Shown here piece after piece: positions 42,865 through 52,531 of a stretch of DNA of 64,000 bases. Source of the stretch: Litorilituus sp. (GTDB lineage Bacteria > Pseudomonadota > Gammaproteobacteria > Enterobacterales > Alteromonadaceae). The position numbers and the translations under genes were made by a program. How positions within the stretch are numbered: the stretch's first letter is position 1; each line of letters starts with the position of its first letter. The notes beneath the pieces were generated by a model. That model saw only the letters and a list, made by a program, of their open reading frames with translations. It was not told the DNA's origin and made no database searches. Location: the NCBI GenBank assembly GCA_030754235.1, contig JASMAS010000097.1, positions 1-64,000 of the forward strand. The letters are read 5' to 3'.

Positions 42865-44910
42865 ATGTCTAACCCTTTATTAAAAAGCTTTGATCTCCCC
42901 CCTTTTTCAAAAATAAAACCTGAACATATAAAACCGGCTGTTGAGCAAGCCATTAACAACTGCAAAAAAGTTATTGCTGATGTGTTAAGTACAAATACCC
43001 ATTTTACTTGGCAAAACTTAGTTGAGCCCATTAATAGCATAGATGATGTGTTATCAAAACTTTTTTCTCCTGTTTCACATATGAACTCAGTAGTGAGTAC
43101 CGATGAATTACGAGAAGCTTATGAATCATGTTTACCTCTACTTTCTGAATATGGCACTTTTGTAGGTCAGCACCAAGGATTATATAAGGCATATCAACAT
43201 TTAAAAGAAAGTGATGAATTTAACGTGCTAAGCACGGCGCAACAAAAAGTGATCATCAATGCACTGCGTGACTTTAAGTTATCAGGCATTACCTTAGAAA
43301 AAGAAAATAAAAAACGTTATGGTGAAATTGTAACTCGCCTATCGGAGCTAAGTTCAAATTTTAGTAACAATGTGCTTGATGCCACCCATGCTTTTAGCGT
43401 CAATATAACCGATAAGGCTCAACTTTTAGGCTTACCCGAAAGTGCCCTTGCTGCTGCACAAGCTCTCGCTGAAAGTAAGGAACAACAAGGCTACTTATTT
43501 ACTTTAGACATGCCCAGTTATTTACCGGTGATGATGTACTGCGACAACCGTGAATTACGAGAAAAACTATACCATGCCTTTGTGACTCGAGCTTCAGATC
43601 AAGGGCCTAACGCAAGGGAGTTTGATAACACTAACATCATGAATGAAATACTGCTATTGCGCCATGAGTTAGCCAAACTACTTGATTTTTCAAATTATGC
43701 TGAACACTCACTCGCAACCAAGATGGCCAACAACACAGATGAAGTGATGAACTTTTTAGACGATCTTGCTCTTAAGTCAACACATCAAGGAGAAAAAGAT
43801 TTTACCGAGTTAACCAACTTTGCCACCCAACAATACTCTCAAACAAACTTACAAGCATGGGATCTTCCTTATTATAGTGAAAAGCTAAAACAACATCGCT
43901 ATGCCATATCAGACGAACAACTTCGCTCTTACTTCCCTGAAAGCAAAGTCGTCAGTGGGCTTTTTGAAGTAGTACATCGTTTGTTTGGCTTAACGATAAA
44001 ATCACGTGACGGTGTCGATGTTTGGCATACTGATGTGAAGTTTTACGATGTATTTGCTAAAGATGGCAAATTACGTGGTAGTTTTTATTTAGATTTATAT
44101 GCCCGCGAGAAAAAACGCGGCGGGGCTTGGATGGATGACTGTGTTGGACGCGATAAACTTGCCGATGGTTCAGTTCAATACCCTGTAGCCTATTTAACCT
44201 GTAACTTTAATGGTCCTGTGGGGGATAAACCTGCGCTTTTTACTCATGATGAAGTCGTTACTTTATTCCATGAGTTTGGTCATGGTATTCACCACATGTT
44301 AACGCAAGTTGACGCCAGTGCTGTTGCTGGCATTAATGGTGTTCCTTGGGATGCCGTAGAACTACCCAGTCAATTTTTAGAAAACTGGTGTTGGCAAAAC
44401 GAAGCATTGACCTTTATCTCTGGTCACTATGAAACAGGAGAGCCTTTACCTCAAGCGCTATTAGATAAAATGCTCGCTGCTAAAAACTTTCAATCAGCCA
44501 TGCAGATGCTAAGACAGCTTGAATTTAGTATTTTTGATTTTACCATGCACGCCAGCTATAACACAGACTCACCAGCAGATCATATTCAGCAAGTGCTTAA
44601 CAAAGTGCGTCAGCAATATGCCGTAGTAAAAACACCTGATTTCAATCGCTTTCAACATGGTTTCAGCCATATTTTCGGTGGTGGGTATGCGGCTGGTTAT
44701 TATAGCTATAAATGGGCTGAAGTGTTATCAGCCGATGCTTTTAGCTTATTCGAACAACAGGGTATATTTAATCAACTCACCGGGCAATCCTTCTTAACCA
44801 ACATATTAGAAAAGGGGGGATCACAAGAGCCGAGTGAATTGTTTGCTGCTTTTAGAGGCAGAGCCCCAAAAATTGACGCTCTACTTCGCCACTCAGGCAT
44901 TGAGGTTTAA
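42865..44910 (+). CDS. prlC: Oligopeptidase A (M3 metallopeptidase)
   Basis: A 681-residue cytoplasmic zinc peptidase degrading peptides, including cleaved signal peptides. Zinc motif HEFGH at 469-473 (LFHEFGHGIHHML), followed by the third ligand Glu in WDAVELPSQFLENW about 25 residues on. The start ATG 42865 matches the family opening (MSNPLLKSFDLPPF); a GTG at 42853 in frame adds four residues. Divergent from the large sensor gene. Confidence 0.95.
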   Translation: MSNPLLKSFDLPPFSKIKPEHIKPAVEQAINNCKKVIADVLSTNTHFTWQNLVEPINSIDDVLSKLFSPVSHMNSVVSTDELREAYESCLPLLSEYGTFVGQHQGLYKAYQHLKESDEFNVLSTAQQKVIINALRDFKLSGITLEKENKKRYGEIVTRLSELSSNFSNNVLDATHAFSVNITDKAQLLGLPESALAAAQALAESKEQQGYLFTLDMPSYLPVMMYCDNRELREKLYHAFVTRASDQGPNAREFDNTNIMNEILLLRHELAKLLDFSNYAEHSLATKMANNTDEVMNFLDDLALKSTHQGEKDFTELTNFATQQYSQTNLQAWDLPYYSEKLKQHRYAISDEQLRSYFPESKVVSGLFEVVHRLFGLTIKSRDGVDVWHTDVKFYDVFAKDGKLRGSFYLDLYAREKKRGGAWMDDCVGRDKLADGSVQYPVAYLTCNFNGPVGDKPALFTHDEVVTLFHEFGHGIHHMLTQVDASAVAGINGVPWDAVELPSQFLENWCWQNEALTFISGHYETGEPLPQALLDKMLAAKNFQSAMQMLRQLEFSIFDFTMHASYNTDSPADHIQQVLNKVRQQYAVVKTPDFNRFQHGFSHIFGGGYAAGYYSYKWAEVLSADAFSLFEQQGIFNQLTGQSFLTNILEKGGSQEPSELFAAFRGRAPKIDALLRHSGIEV

Positions 44911-45262
44911 TCATTTATGGTTGACATTTCAAATAGTTATTCCAACGAGCCACTAAACATAAAAAACAAACAAAAACTCTTCCTATACAAGTAGTTAAGT
45001 CTATTTTTAGGTGGGTAGTTGAAAACCAATGGGTGGTCTTTAAATAAGCCACCCTGTTAACGTCTATCTAACTTCAAAGGTTTGGGTTTAGCCACTCACA
45101 AACTCAAGCCACATATCATAACAAGTGTTTCACCTTCATTACTATTGTTAACCTAGTTGTAATAAACACGATAGATATCTGCCTTTTTGGCCATCACCAC
45201 TGACTTATTTACGCAATAGAGAACCATAATTGACAACTTTAAAACCGTAAAAGTTATACCAA
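44911..45262. other. Intergenic region between converging prlC and chemoreceptor genes
   Basis: 352 bases without a gene. GGGTGGTCTT (45031-45040) pairs with AAGCCACCC (45046-45054) with one bulge and a five-base loop; no U-run follows, so it may be a factor-assisted or weak terminator for one of the two converging transcripts. Nothing else recognised. Confidence 0.4.
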
Positions 45263-47581
45263 TTACAATTTAAATTGTTCTATTCTTTTTTCCAAATTTC
45301 CAGCTAGTTCATTGAGTTGAGTAACATCGTCTTTACTTTCATTAGCTTTTGATTTTATTTTTGTTGAAGTATCTGCAATTTCTGTGATGTTTTTATTGAT
45401 ATCTTCTATAACGACACTCTGTTGCTCTGATGCAGTCGCAATTTGGTTATTCATGTCATTGAGCGCTTCAACCAAACAAACTACTTCACCCATCACTTCA
45501 CGGTTGCTTTCGCAGGCACCTATACCGGTGCTGGCCATTTTGCTTGATGCTGTCACCATCTTAACGGTGTTTTGTGTTTCTTGTTGTAATGCCATTATTT
45601 TTTCACGGATATCTTCTGTAGATTGTTGTGTTCTGCTTGCCAATGTTCGTACTTCGTCAGCAACCACTGCAAACCCTCTCCCCATTTCTCCTGCTCTTGC
45701 TGCTTCAATAGCAGCATTTAATGCCAATAAGTTGGTTTGCTCAGCAATACCTTGAATAACATCTAATACTGAGCCTATAGAGTTACTTTCATCTGCCAAC
45801 CTTTCAATGGAACTTGAGGCTGAGCCCATCTGGTTATTTAATTCCTCCATATCATGCTCTAGCTCATTGGCTGAGCCCATACAATCTTGGCATTTACAAT
45901 TAGTTTCTGTCACCGTATCTGCAGCATTCGATGCACTCCTAGCGACTTCCTGAATGGTGGCAAGTAACTGATTGGTTGCTACGGCTACACCGTCAGCACT
46001 ATCAGACTGAGTTGTGGTTTCTTGGGTGGTTTCTTTCATATTTACAGACATATTTTCGGTTGCGTTATGAATTGTCTGTGCCAAAGAACTTACTGAATTA
46101 AAGACACCCTGTAGCTCAGCGAGTAAACCATTTAATGATTTTGCGAGGAATGCCAATTCATCTTGACCATCATAGTGAATACGCGTGGTCAGATTTTTAT
46201 CTTTTACAAGATTGTTAACTTGATTTATAAAAGAATTAATCGGGGTAGATATGCCTCGCCCAACAAAGTATGCGGTGGAAAATGCGATAGGAAGTAATGC
46301 CACTAAGATAAGAAAGAGAATACCCAAAATACGGGTGTTCATCGCCTCTTTATCTTGCATCGCTTCTGCAACATCCATTTCAGATAAAATGGCCCAATTA
46401 ACACCGGCTATGTCCAACGGGGAGTAGGCGGATAAAACATCAATATTACGATAGTCTTTGATCGATTTTATTCCTACTTGTCCTGATATTGCTTGTCTTG
46501 CGCCAGTAGAATTGACTGGCTGCAACCCTATGGCTGAGTCACTGGCATCGATTTTATCTATGATTCGACTATCTATACCACTTTGTTTTAACGCAGCAAT
46601 ATAACTATTTTTATCCTCCATCAAAAAACGACTTTGACTGCGCAGTAAATTATCATCACCAATCAAGTAGGTTTCACCTGATTCACCTAAACCAACATCT
46701 CTCCATTTTTTATCATAGGTCATCACATCATTAATTCGATCGATAGGCATTTGAAAAATTAAGACGCCTAATTTTTGCCCTTCGTCATTAAAAATAGGTG
46801 AAGCTATAAATGCGGCAGCGGCGTTGTATGAGGGGTAATAAGGAGAAAAATCGATCAGAACATGTGCTTTTTCATCGGTAAATGAGTTAGCTTTTCTAAA
46901 TGCGGCAGCCAAGCCAGAGTTTTGATAAGGCCCTGAGAGCAGTGATGTTGCATAATCCAATTCTTTAAAAACGGAATAAACAATATAACCACTTTCTGGC
47001 TCTACTAAAAATATGTCGTAGTAGCCAAATGAATTTAAATACACATCAAAGTGGCTGTGATACTTTTTATGGAACTGACTATATTGGCTACCATCACCTG
47101 AATCATTCATCAGGTTCTTATTGCCCAAAGGATTAGGGTTTAGGCTGATGTAGGCGTGTTGCAGTGATTTTGAATTCTGGTTTAGTTGGTCTAGCTTTTC
47201 TATTGCTCTTGAATTATCACCAGGATTTTTTTCTTTAAAGAGTACACCAAATTCGTTTTGATAATAATTTGCAATGGCGTCGTTGTTTTGTAATTCAAAT
47301 TCTTGATCAAACGAATGAAAAGATTTACTAAAATCTGCCATTGCTTCCATGACCATAATATCATTTGAAAAAGAAACAACCTGGCTCTCGATGGTCTTAA
47401 AATAATCTTCAATCTGTCGCTTTTGACCTTCTCTTATTGCCACTAATTGGCTAAAAACCCTTTTTTCTAGAGCCTGTGATGCAATTGACGAAGATTGCCA
47501 GCCTATTAGCGCACCCGCTGTTAATATCCCAATGCTTGATAGCAGTACAGAGGCAACAATTATCTTAGTAGATATTTTCAT
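45263..47581 (-). CDS. Methyl-accepting chemotaxis protein with a cysteine cluster
   Basis: A 772-residue chemoreceptor: membrane helix (about 7-30), a long periplasmic sensor (about 35-420) with a Cache-like fold ([41 protein letters not shown]), second membrane helix (about 423-445), HAMP, and a signalling hairpin with tip [20 protein letters not shown]. Unusually the descending coiled coil holds Cys562-Lys-Cys564-Gln-Asp-Cys567, where relatives have Gln/Ala/Gly, and two further cysteines lie near the C-terminus (GACESN, VVCLVE). Six tandem TTG triplets on the coding strand lie just upstream of its ribosome-binding site GAGGGA. Confidence 0.92.
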   Translation of the reverse strand: MKISTKIIVASVLLSSIGILTAGALIGWQSSSIASQALEKRVFSQLVAIREGQKRQIEDYFKTIESQVVSFSNDIMVMEAMADFSKSFHSFDQEFELQNNDAIANYYQNEFGVLFKEKNPGDNSRAIEKLDQLNQNSKSLQHAYISLNPNPLGNKNLMNDSGDGSQYSQFHKKYHSHFDVYLNSFGYYDIFLVEPESGYIVYSVFKELDYATSLLSGPYQNSGLAAAFRKANSFTDEKAHVLIDFSPYYPSYNAAAAFIASPIFNDEGQKLGVLIFQMPIDRINDVMTYDKKWRDVGLGESGETYLIGDDNLLRSQSRFLMEDKNSYIAALKQSGIDSRIIDKIDASDSAIGLQPVNSTGARQAISGQVGIKSIKDYRNIDVLSAYSPLDIAGVNWAILSEMDVAEAMQDKEAMNTRILGILFLILVALLPIAFSTAYFVGRGISTPINSFINQVNNLVKDKNLTTRIHYDGQDELAFLAKSLNGLLAELQGVFNSVSSLAQTIHNATENMSVNMKETTQETTTQSDSADGVAVATNQLLATIQEVARSASNAADTVTETNCKCQDCMGSANELEHDMEELNNQMGSASSSIERLADESNSIGSVLDVIQGIAEQTNLLALNAAIEAARAGEMGRGFAVVADEVRTLASRTQQSTEDIREKIMALQQETQNTVKMVTASSKMASTGIGACESNREVMGEVVCLVEALNDMNNQIATASEQQSVVIEDINKNITEIADTSTKIKSKANESKDDVTQLNELAGNLEKRIEQFKL

Positions 47582-47591
47582 GGGCTTCCCT

Positions 47592-47609
47592 CAACAACAA
47601 CAACAACAA
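47592..47609. repeat. (CAA)6 trinucleotide repeat in the chemoreceptor leader
   Basis: Six perfect CAA units (TTG on the coding strand), immediately 5' of the ribosome-binding site of the chemoreceptor gene. Length change by slippage would alter leader or promoter spacing. Confidence 0.8.
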
Positions 47610-47808
47610 TCTAGTTATTTACTGAGTTTAGTTCAATTTCATTACTTTGTAGCAGAAGTTAATATTTCCTTGATCTTAACTATTATTATTTGTTAAAAAA
47701 TGTATTTTCTCTTCATCAACTAAGTTTCACTACCAATGTGCAAATCAATAGCACTAAGTGGTATTATGGAAACAGGTATAATAGCAGTGAATAAGACGTA
47801 AAATATTA

Positions 47809-48489
47809 ATGGAACCCTTTGATAAACTATATACAAGAGCTGTCGAAAGAAAAGGAGGCGAACAAGTATTATCAAACTTAATAAGTAAACCTCTTAATGC
47901 TGAACAACTGTGCAAAATAACGAATGACAGAGTGTTGTCTGAAGTGACTAAGAAGATATTCCAATCAGGGTTTGTATGGTCTGTTGTTGAAAAAAAATGG
48001 GATTCATTTGAAGAAGTCTTTTGGGGATTTAATATTGAAAAACTTGTTATGATGCCAGATGACATGCTTGAACGTAAAGCTACAGACCCAGCCATTATCC
48101 GCAATTACAACAAAGTAAAAACAATCCGTGAAAATGCATTAATGCTTAAAGAAATTAGCGATGAATATGGCTCTGTTGGTAAATGGTTAGCCCAGTGGTC
48201 AACTGAAAACATTATTGGCTTATGGGCACATTTAAAAAAACACGGTAGCCGACTAGGTGGCAACACTGGCCCATATGCCTTGCGTAAATTAGGTAAAGAT
48301 ACATTCATACTTAGCAAAGATGTTGAAACATACTTTAGAGCTAACCAATTAATTAATGGTGGCCTAACATCTAAACGTAGTTTAAATGTTATTCAGCAAA
48401 CCTTTTCGCTTTGGCAAAAAGAGTCTCGTTTAAGTTTACAGGAAATAAGCCAAATAGTGGCATATTCAACAGGCAGCAACCATGTTTAG
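47809..48489 (+). CDS. DNA-3-methyladenine glycosylase I family protein
   Basis: A 226-residue helix-hairpin-helix glycosylase-fold protein of the Tag group: FQSGFVWSVVEKKWDSFEEVFWGF near 50-73 and the conserved RNYNKVKTIRENA near 103-115 correspond to Tag's substrate-pocket and DNA-binding blocks. It lacks the N-terminal C-x-W zinc-site opening typical of E. coli Tag, so activity on 3-methyladenine is likely but unproven. Its last eight bases overlap a 33-codon ORF which in turn overlaps rsmJ, suggesting a coupled three-gene unit. Confidence 0.82.
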   Translation: MEPFDKLYTRAVERKGGEQVLSNLISKPLNAEQLCKITNDRVLSEVTKKIFQSGFVWSVVEKKWDSFEEVFWGFNIEKLVMMPDDMLERKATDPAIIRNYNKVKTIRENALMLKEISDEYGSVGKWLAQWSTENIIGLWAHLKKHGSRLGGNTGPYALRKLGKDTFILSKDVETYFRANQLINGGLTSKRSLNVIQQTFSLWQKESRLSLQEISQIVAYSTGSNHV

Positions 48490-48583
48490 ACAAGCGATAA
48501 CAGGCGATATCTTAAAGCAACCTAGTCACTTCATAGATTTGATTGATGGTGATACTTTTTTAAAACTAGAGCAGCAACCATAA
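48482..48583 (+). CDS. Possible 33-residue protein coupled to the glycosylase and rsmJ
   Basis: The frame opens with ATG 48482 inside the last codons of the glycosylase gene and ends with TAA whose last base is the A of the rsmJ ATG. The product ([13 protein letters not shown], then [20 protein letters not shown]) is acidic, has no membrane segment and matches no domain I know. The overlap at both ends is the signature of translational coupling; the frame might instead only serve to carry ribosomes to rsmJ. No separate ribosome-binding site is evident. Confidence 0.45.
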   Translation: MFRQAITGDILKQPSHFIDLIDGDTFLKLEQQP

Positions 48584-49380
48584 TGAACGACTATAATCAT
48601 ATCGCTGTGGCTTACCTTGACACTATTGATAGTGAGGCGGCGAAAAAAGTAGCTCAAAAGTGGCAATTCAATTATATAGGTGACGCTGCCTGTGCAATAA
48701 AACACCCCAACATAAGATTTTTACTACAATTTAACCAACAAGCACTAGAACTCATTAAATTAGATGAGCCCAAATTAGGGGGTATTAAAGTTGATTTTGT
48801 TGAAGGTGCTAGCGCACATCGACGCAAGTTCGGTGGTGGCCGAGGCCAAGATATTGCTAAAGCTATCGGCTTAAAGCATGGTTTTACCCCGCATGTACTT
48901 GATGCAACAGCTGGCTTAGGAAGAGATGCGTTTGTGCTTGCCAGCCTTGGTTGCCAGGTTACCTTAATAGAGCGAATGCCTGTGGTAGCGGCATTACTTG
49001 AAGATGGTTTAGCACGCGCTAAACTTAATCATGAAGTGGCTGATATAGTCCAGCGTATGCAGCTTACTTATAGCTCCTCTATTGAAAAGATGAACCAAGT
49101 TCACAATAATATTGATGTGGTTTACCTTGACCCTATGTATCCACATCGCGAAAAGTCTGCGGCAGTAAAAAAAGAAATGCGCGTTTTCCAATCACTCGTA
49201 GGGGAAGACTTAGATGCTGATGCTTTATTAGCACCTGCACTAACCCTTGCTAAATATCGTATTGTGGTAAAACGTCCCTCTTATGCCTCACCATTGAATA
49301 ATAAAACACCAAGCACTTGCATTAAAATGAAAAAGAATAGATTTGATATATATGTGAATCAAGGTATTCCTAAACATTAG
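48583..49380 (+). CDS. rsmJ: 16S rRNA (guanine(1516)-N(2))-methyltransferase
   Basis: A 265-residue SAM-dependent methyltransferase that modifies G1516 of 16S rRNA. SAM motif [19 protein letters not shown] near 105-123, acidic IERMP loop after it, and catalytic-type DPMYP near 184 ([15 protein letters not shown]). The [13 protein letters not shown] segment before motif I is family-typical. Length fits YhiQ/RsmJ. Start overlaps the small upstream frame (TAATG). Confidence 0.95.
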   Translation: MNDYNHIAVAYLDTIDSEAAKKVAQKWQFNYIGDAACAIKHPNIRFLLQFNQQALELIKLDEPKLGGIKVDFVEGASAHRRKFGGGRGQDIAKAIGLKHGFTPHVLDATAGLGRDAFVLASLGCQVTLIERMPVVAALLEDGLARAKLNHEVADIVQRMQLTYSSSIEKMNQVHNNIDVVYLDPMYPHREKSAAVKKEMRVFQSLVGEDLDADALLAPALTLAKYRIVVKRPSYASPLNNKTPSTCIKMKKNRFDIYVNQGIPKH

Positions 49381-49441
49381 CTCCGCGCTACATACTTTTT
49401 TTATTAAATATAGACATAACGAACCCATTTAGGAGCTCACC

Positions 49442-50902
49442 ATGCTAGCACTAAAAAATAGCAAGCTATTATGTACAGATAGCTTAATCAACGGCAAATG
49501 GGTTAAAGAAACAAAGAATAGAACAGTCAATGTTATCAACCCTGCTAACCAAGAAATCATAGCCACGGTATCCAGTGTTGGCGTAATTGAAACTCAGCAA
49601 GCAATTACTTCAGCACAGCAAGCACAAAAAACCTGGCGAGCAACAACAGCCAAAGATAGATCCCTACTATTAAGAAGGTGGCATGACTTATTACTAAAAA
49701 ACCAAGAGGATTTAGCACTATTAATGACTCTAGAACAAGGTAAACCCTTGACAGAGTCTCGCGGAGAAATAGCCTATGCAGCTTCTTTTTTAGCATGGTT
49801 TGCAGAAGAAGCTCAACGCATTTACGGTGATATTATTCCAAGTTATTCCAACGATAGACGCTTAATGGTGTTAAAAGAACCCGTGGGCGTTTGTGCCGCT
49901 ATTACACCGTGGAATTTTCCCGCGGCTATGATTACCCGCAAAGTAGGGCCAGCACTCGCTGCTGGTTGCACAATAATTATTAAACCAGCCTTAGAGACAC
50001 CGTTAACCGCCTTAGCTTTGGGTCAGCTTTCTATAGAAGCAGGAATTCCTCCTGGAGTCGTCAATATATTAGTAGGGCCCGCACAAGAAATAGCTCAACA
50101 ATTAACAAGTTCAACACTCGTAAGAAAGTTAAGTTTTACTGGCTCTACTCCAATAGGTAAACACTTAATGAAAGAGTGTGCTGATACCATGAAAAAAGTA
50201 TCACTTGAGCTTGGCGGCAACGCCCCTTTTATTGTTTTTGATGATGCCGATATAGACAGCGCTATTGAAGGAGCGATGCTGTCTAAATTTCGTAATGCTG
50301 GCCAAACATGTATTTGTGCAAATCGCATCTATGTTCAATCTAACATCTATCAAGCCTTTGTTGAAAAGTTTTCCGCTAAAGTTGCCCGTTTAACGGTAGG
50401 CCCGGGACATGAAAGCAATATAGATCAAGGCCCCTTAATTAACATCGCTGCGGTAGAAAAGGTAGAAGCTTTTGTCAACGACGCTGTCACTCTCGGCGGA
50501 AAGATCATCATAGGTGGCGCTCGCCATACAAGGGGAAAATTATTCTATCAACCCACTGTTATTGCTAATGCCACACAACAAATGAAACTTGCCCACGAAG
50601 AGGTTTTTGGTCCTATAGCGCCCATTTTTAAATTTAACAGCGAAGAAGAAGTAATAACTTTGGCCAACAATACCGAGTATGGCTTAGCATCCTACTTTTA
50701 TTCTCGCGACATAGGCCGTATTTGGCGAGTCAGCGAAGCACTAGAAACAGGTTTAGTTGGCGTAAATTCTGGGGTTATATCAACTGAGGTTGCCCCCTTT
50801 GGTGGCTATAAAGCCTCAGGTATTGGTCGAGAAGGCTCAAAATATGGTATTGAAGATTATTTGAACACAAAATATGTTTGCATCGCAGATTTAGATAAAT
50901 AA
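49442..50902 (+). CDS. gabD: Succinate-semialdehyde dehydrogenase (NADP-type)
   Basis: A 486-residue aldehyde dehydrogenase oxidising succinate semialdehyde to succinate at the end of GABA breakdown. Catalytic Cys290 in GQTCICANR, catalytic Glu near 256 in LELGGNAPFIVF, cofactor site FTGSTPIGKHLM, and the GabD-type ending GREGSKYGIEDYLNTKYVCI. Ribosome-binding site AGGAG precedes ATG 49442. No GABA transaminase is adjacent. A small inverted repeat (CAACCT/AGGTTG near 50930-50950) follows the gene. Confidence 0.93.
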   Translation: MLALKNSKLLCTDSLINGKWVKETKNRTVNVINPANQEIIATVSSVGVIETQQAITSAQQAQKTWRATTAKDRSLLLRRWHDLLLKNQEDLALLMTLEQGKPLTESRGEIAYAASFLAWFAEEAQRIYGDIIPSYSNDRRLMVLKEPVGVCAAITPWNFPAAMITRKVGPALAAGCTIIIKPALETPLTALALGQLSIEAGIPPGVVNILVGPAQEIAQQLTSSTLVRKLSFTGSTPIGKHLMKECADTMKKVSLELGGNAPFIVFDDADIDSAIEGAMLSKFRNAGQTCICANRIYVQSNIYQAFVEKFSAKVARLTVGPGHESNIDQGPLINIAAVEKVEAFVNDAVTLGGKIIIGGARHTRGKLFYQPTVIANATQQMKLAHEEVFGPIAPIFKFNSEEEVITLANNTEYGLASYFYSRDIGRIWRVSEALETGLVGVNSGVISTEVAPFGGYKASGIGREGSKYGIEDYLNTKYVCIADLDK

Positions 50903-51011
50903 TATAAACCTCTAATATTGTCTTACCACAACCTCAAAAAACAAGGTTGATTATTACTTCGAGAATAGGCAAGATCCCAATGCTATTGAAATTGACTAAA
51001 AAGGCTTTCCC

Positions 51012-51539
51012 ATGTTAAAAGCAAAAATGGTTGAACAACTTAACCAACAAATTAATTTAGAGTTCTATTCTTCAAACCTTTATTTACAAATGAGCGCTTG
51101 GTGTGAAGAACAAGGCTTTGAGGGTGCAGCAGAATTTATGCGCCAACATGCCAGTGAAGAGATGGATCACATGACACGTTTATTTACTTATGTCAGTGAA
51201 ACCGGTGCTCTACCCATTATAGGTTCTATCGATGCTCCACCGCATGAGTTTGTTTCTTTGGCCGATGTGTTTGAACAAACTTACAAACATGAATGTGAAA
51301 TTACCGAGCGCATTAATGAGTTAGCGCATCAGGCTTTCTCTAATCAAGACTATTCAACTTTCAATTTTCTTCAGTGGTATGTAGCCGAACAACATGAAGA
51401 AGAAACTTTATTTAAAAGTATTTTAGATAAAATTAACTTAGTAGGTCATGATGGTCATGCACTCTTTTTTGTTGATAAAGATCTTGCTGAAATGGCAAAA
51501 AATGGCTCTAGTAGTATAATGAAAGACACTGCGAACTAG
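51012..51539 (+). CDS. ftnA: Non-heme ferritin
   Basis: A 175-residue ferritin subunit storing iron in a 24-mer shell in the cytoplasm. The ferroxidase-centre residues are visible: Glu in [13 protein letters not shown] (about 17), [17 protein letters not shown] with Glu50 and His53 type ligands, and [11 protein letters not shown] near 127-137. No heme-binding Met, so ferritin rather than bacterioferritin. The ribosome-binding site is weak (AAGG). The start codon region could pair with the small RNA near 15960, consistent with iron control. Confidence 0.95.
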   Translation: MLKAKMVEQLNQQINLEFYSSNLYLQMSAWCEEQGFEGAAEFMRQHASEEMDHMTRLFTYVSETGALPIIGSIDAPPHEFVSLADVFEQTYKHECEITERINELAHQAFSNQDYSTFNFLQWYVAEQHEEETLFKSILDKINLVGHDGHALFFVDKDLAEMAKNGSSSIMKDTAN

Positions 51540-51603
51540 TAATTATCAATGATTAAAAGCTGTTGAACTTTCAAGTTTTTTGTAAGTGCTTATACAAGGC
51601 TGA

Positions 51604-51636
51604 ACCTTTTTGTGTGGTTGTTCCACATAAAAAGGT
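51604..51636 (+). terminator. Stem-loop after ftnA
   Basis: ACCTTTTTGTGTGG (51604-51617) pairs with CCACATAAAAAGGT (51623-51636) with one G-U. It is 65 bases after the ftnA stop. No U-run follows, so termination strength is uncertain. Confidence 0.5.
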
Positions 51637-51676
51637 GATAACGCCGCAGCAATGTCCTACAAACGCTAATCCTCAA

Positions 51677-51988
51677 TTAACGCGATATAAATAAATACCC
51701 TTCCCCCCTAATCGCTTTTATTCGTGAATCCCCATCACTAGCCAGTAACTTCTTTCTAGCGTTAGATATATGCGTATTGATACTATAGCTAGACTCAATA
51801 AGGCTACTGTTAAAAATATGCTCTGCGATATATTCTCTAAAAACCAAAAGAGGAGCACTTTCCATTAACAACCACAGTAAATTAAACTCTAACCCTGTCA
51901 TTTTAATAACATTATTAGCGCAATAAACTTCTCTGGTGTTTGATGATATCTCAACATTATCAATCACAATTTTTTGTGATTTTAACAT
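51677..51988 (-). CDS. Orphan OmpR/PhoB-type winged-helix DNA-binding domain
   Basis: A 103-residue protein that is only a response-regulator output domain: the MTGLEFNLLWLLMESAPLLVFREYIAEHIF block, recognition-helix region SSYSINTHISNARKKL and wing IKAIRGEGYLF. It resembles the C-terminal half of CpxR-like regulators. No receiver domain is present: upstream the frame is closed and the preceding 36 codons (about 52089-51990) encode an unrelated-looking peptide ending TAATG at this start. Either a stand-alone transcription factor or a remnant of a response regulator. No histidine kinase is nearby. Confidence 0.7.
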   Translation of the reverse strand: MLKSQKIVIDNVEISSNTREVYCANNVIKMTGLEFNLLWLLMESAPLLVFREYIAEHIFNSSLIESSYSINTHISNARKKLLASDGDSRIKAIRGEGYLFISR

Positions 51989-51989
51989 T

Positions 51990-52090
51990 ATATGCCTTGA
52001 TCAAATAAACTAGCCTTATAGCCCGTAGCTTGGCTTTCATCCGTTTTAATCACCAAAAATTGTTCATTCGATTGTTCATCTAATGTCAGC
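51990..52090 (-). pseudogene. Open 36-codon stretch between the DUF4397 and winged-helix genes
   Basis: Just after the stop of the DUF4397 gene, a different frame reads about 36 codons (LELTLDEQSNEQFLVIKTDE, then SQATGYKASLFDQGI) and stops with TAATG on the winged-helix start. It has no ATG of its own. It may be the displaced end of a longer gene, either the DUF4397 protein after a frameshift or a deleted neighbour. Confidence 0.35.
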
Positions 52091-52531
52091 TCAAGCTTTT
52101 AAAATAATATCAATATTGTAAATCATCACCGAGGGCGATAAAACATCTTCATTCATGACAATAAGCTGAACAGTATCACCGCTAACGGTAATGTTATCAG
52201 CATAAACAGTGGTTAAATCAGCACTATCACTACTACCTCCATCTTGCCACGCAAGTTCAAAAGAGTAAGTTCCGGTATCCACTTGCCTATAAGATAAAGC
52301 ATCACCATAAGGTACAGCGCTATAGGTAACTTCTACATCATCATCACTTGTAGCAAAATCTTCATCTATGGTTAAATATATCGCAGGAGAGTTGTTTGCG
52401 GTGTTATATAGTTTTACATAACCTTCTTCAGAATTATCACTTGATCCGCAAACTAACAGGCTTAAAACACTAGTTATAATCATTAATACCTTAGCTTTTT
52501 TTACATTGTGTATATATTCATTACGTTTCAT
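52091..52531 (-). CDS. Short DUF4397-like lipoprotein
   Basis: A 146-residue protein with a lipoprotein signal (lipobox LSLLVCGSS, Cys at about 28) and one beta-sandwich-like domain resembling DUF4397 (EEGYVKLYNTANNSPAIYLT near 36-55, then YSFELAWQDGG). Relatives I recall from Alteromonadales are two to three times longer, so this may be a truncated copy. ATG 52531 is chosen because AAGGTGA lies about six bases upstream and the signal peptide starts there; the open frame upstream to 52678 is not protein-like. Function unknown. Confidence 0.65.
   Translation of the reverse strand: MKRNEYIHNVKKAKVLMIITSVLSLLVCGSSDNSEEGYVKLYNTANNSPAIYLTIDEDFATSDDDVEVTYSAVPYGDALSYRQVDTGTYSFELAWQDGGSSDSADLTTVYADNITVSGDTVQLIVMNEDVLSPSVMIYNIDIILKA

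Noticed and set aside
45031..45054. Hairpin between prlC and the chemoreceptor as a strong terminator
   Set aside because: Stem is bulged and no U-run follows on either strand, so it is only noted as a hairpin.
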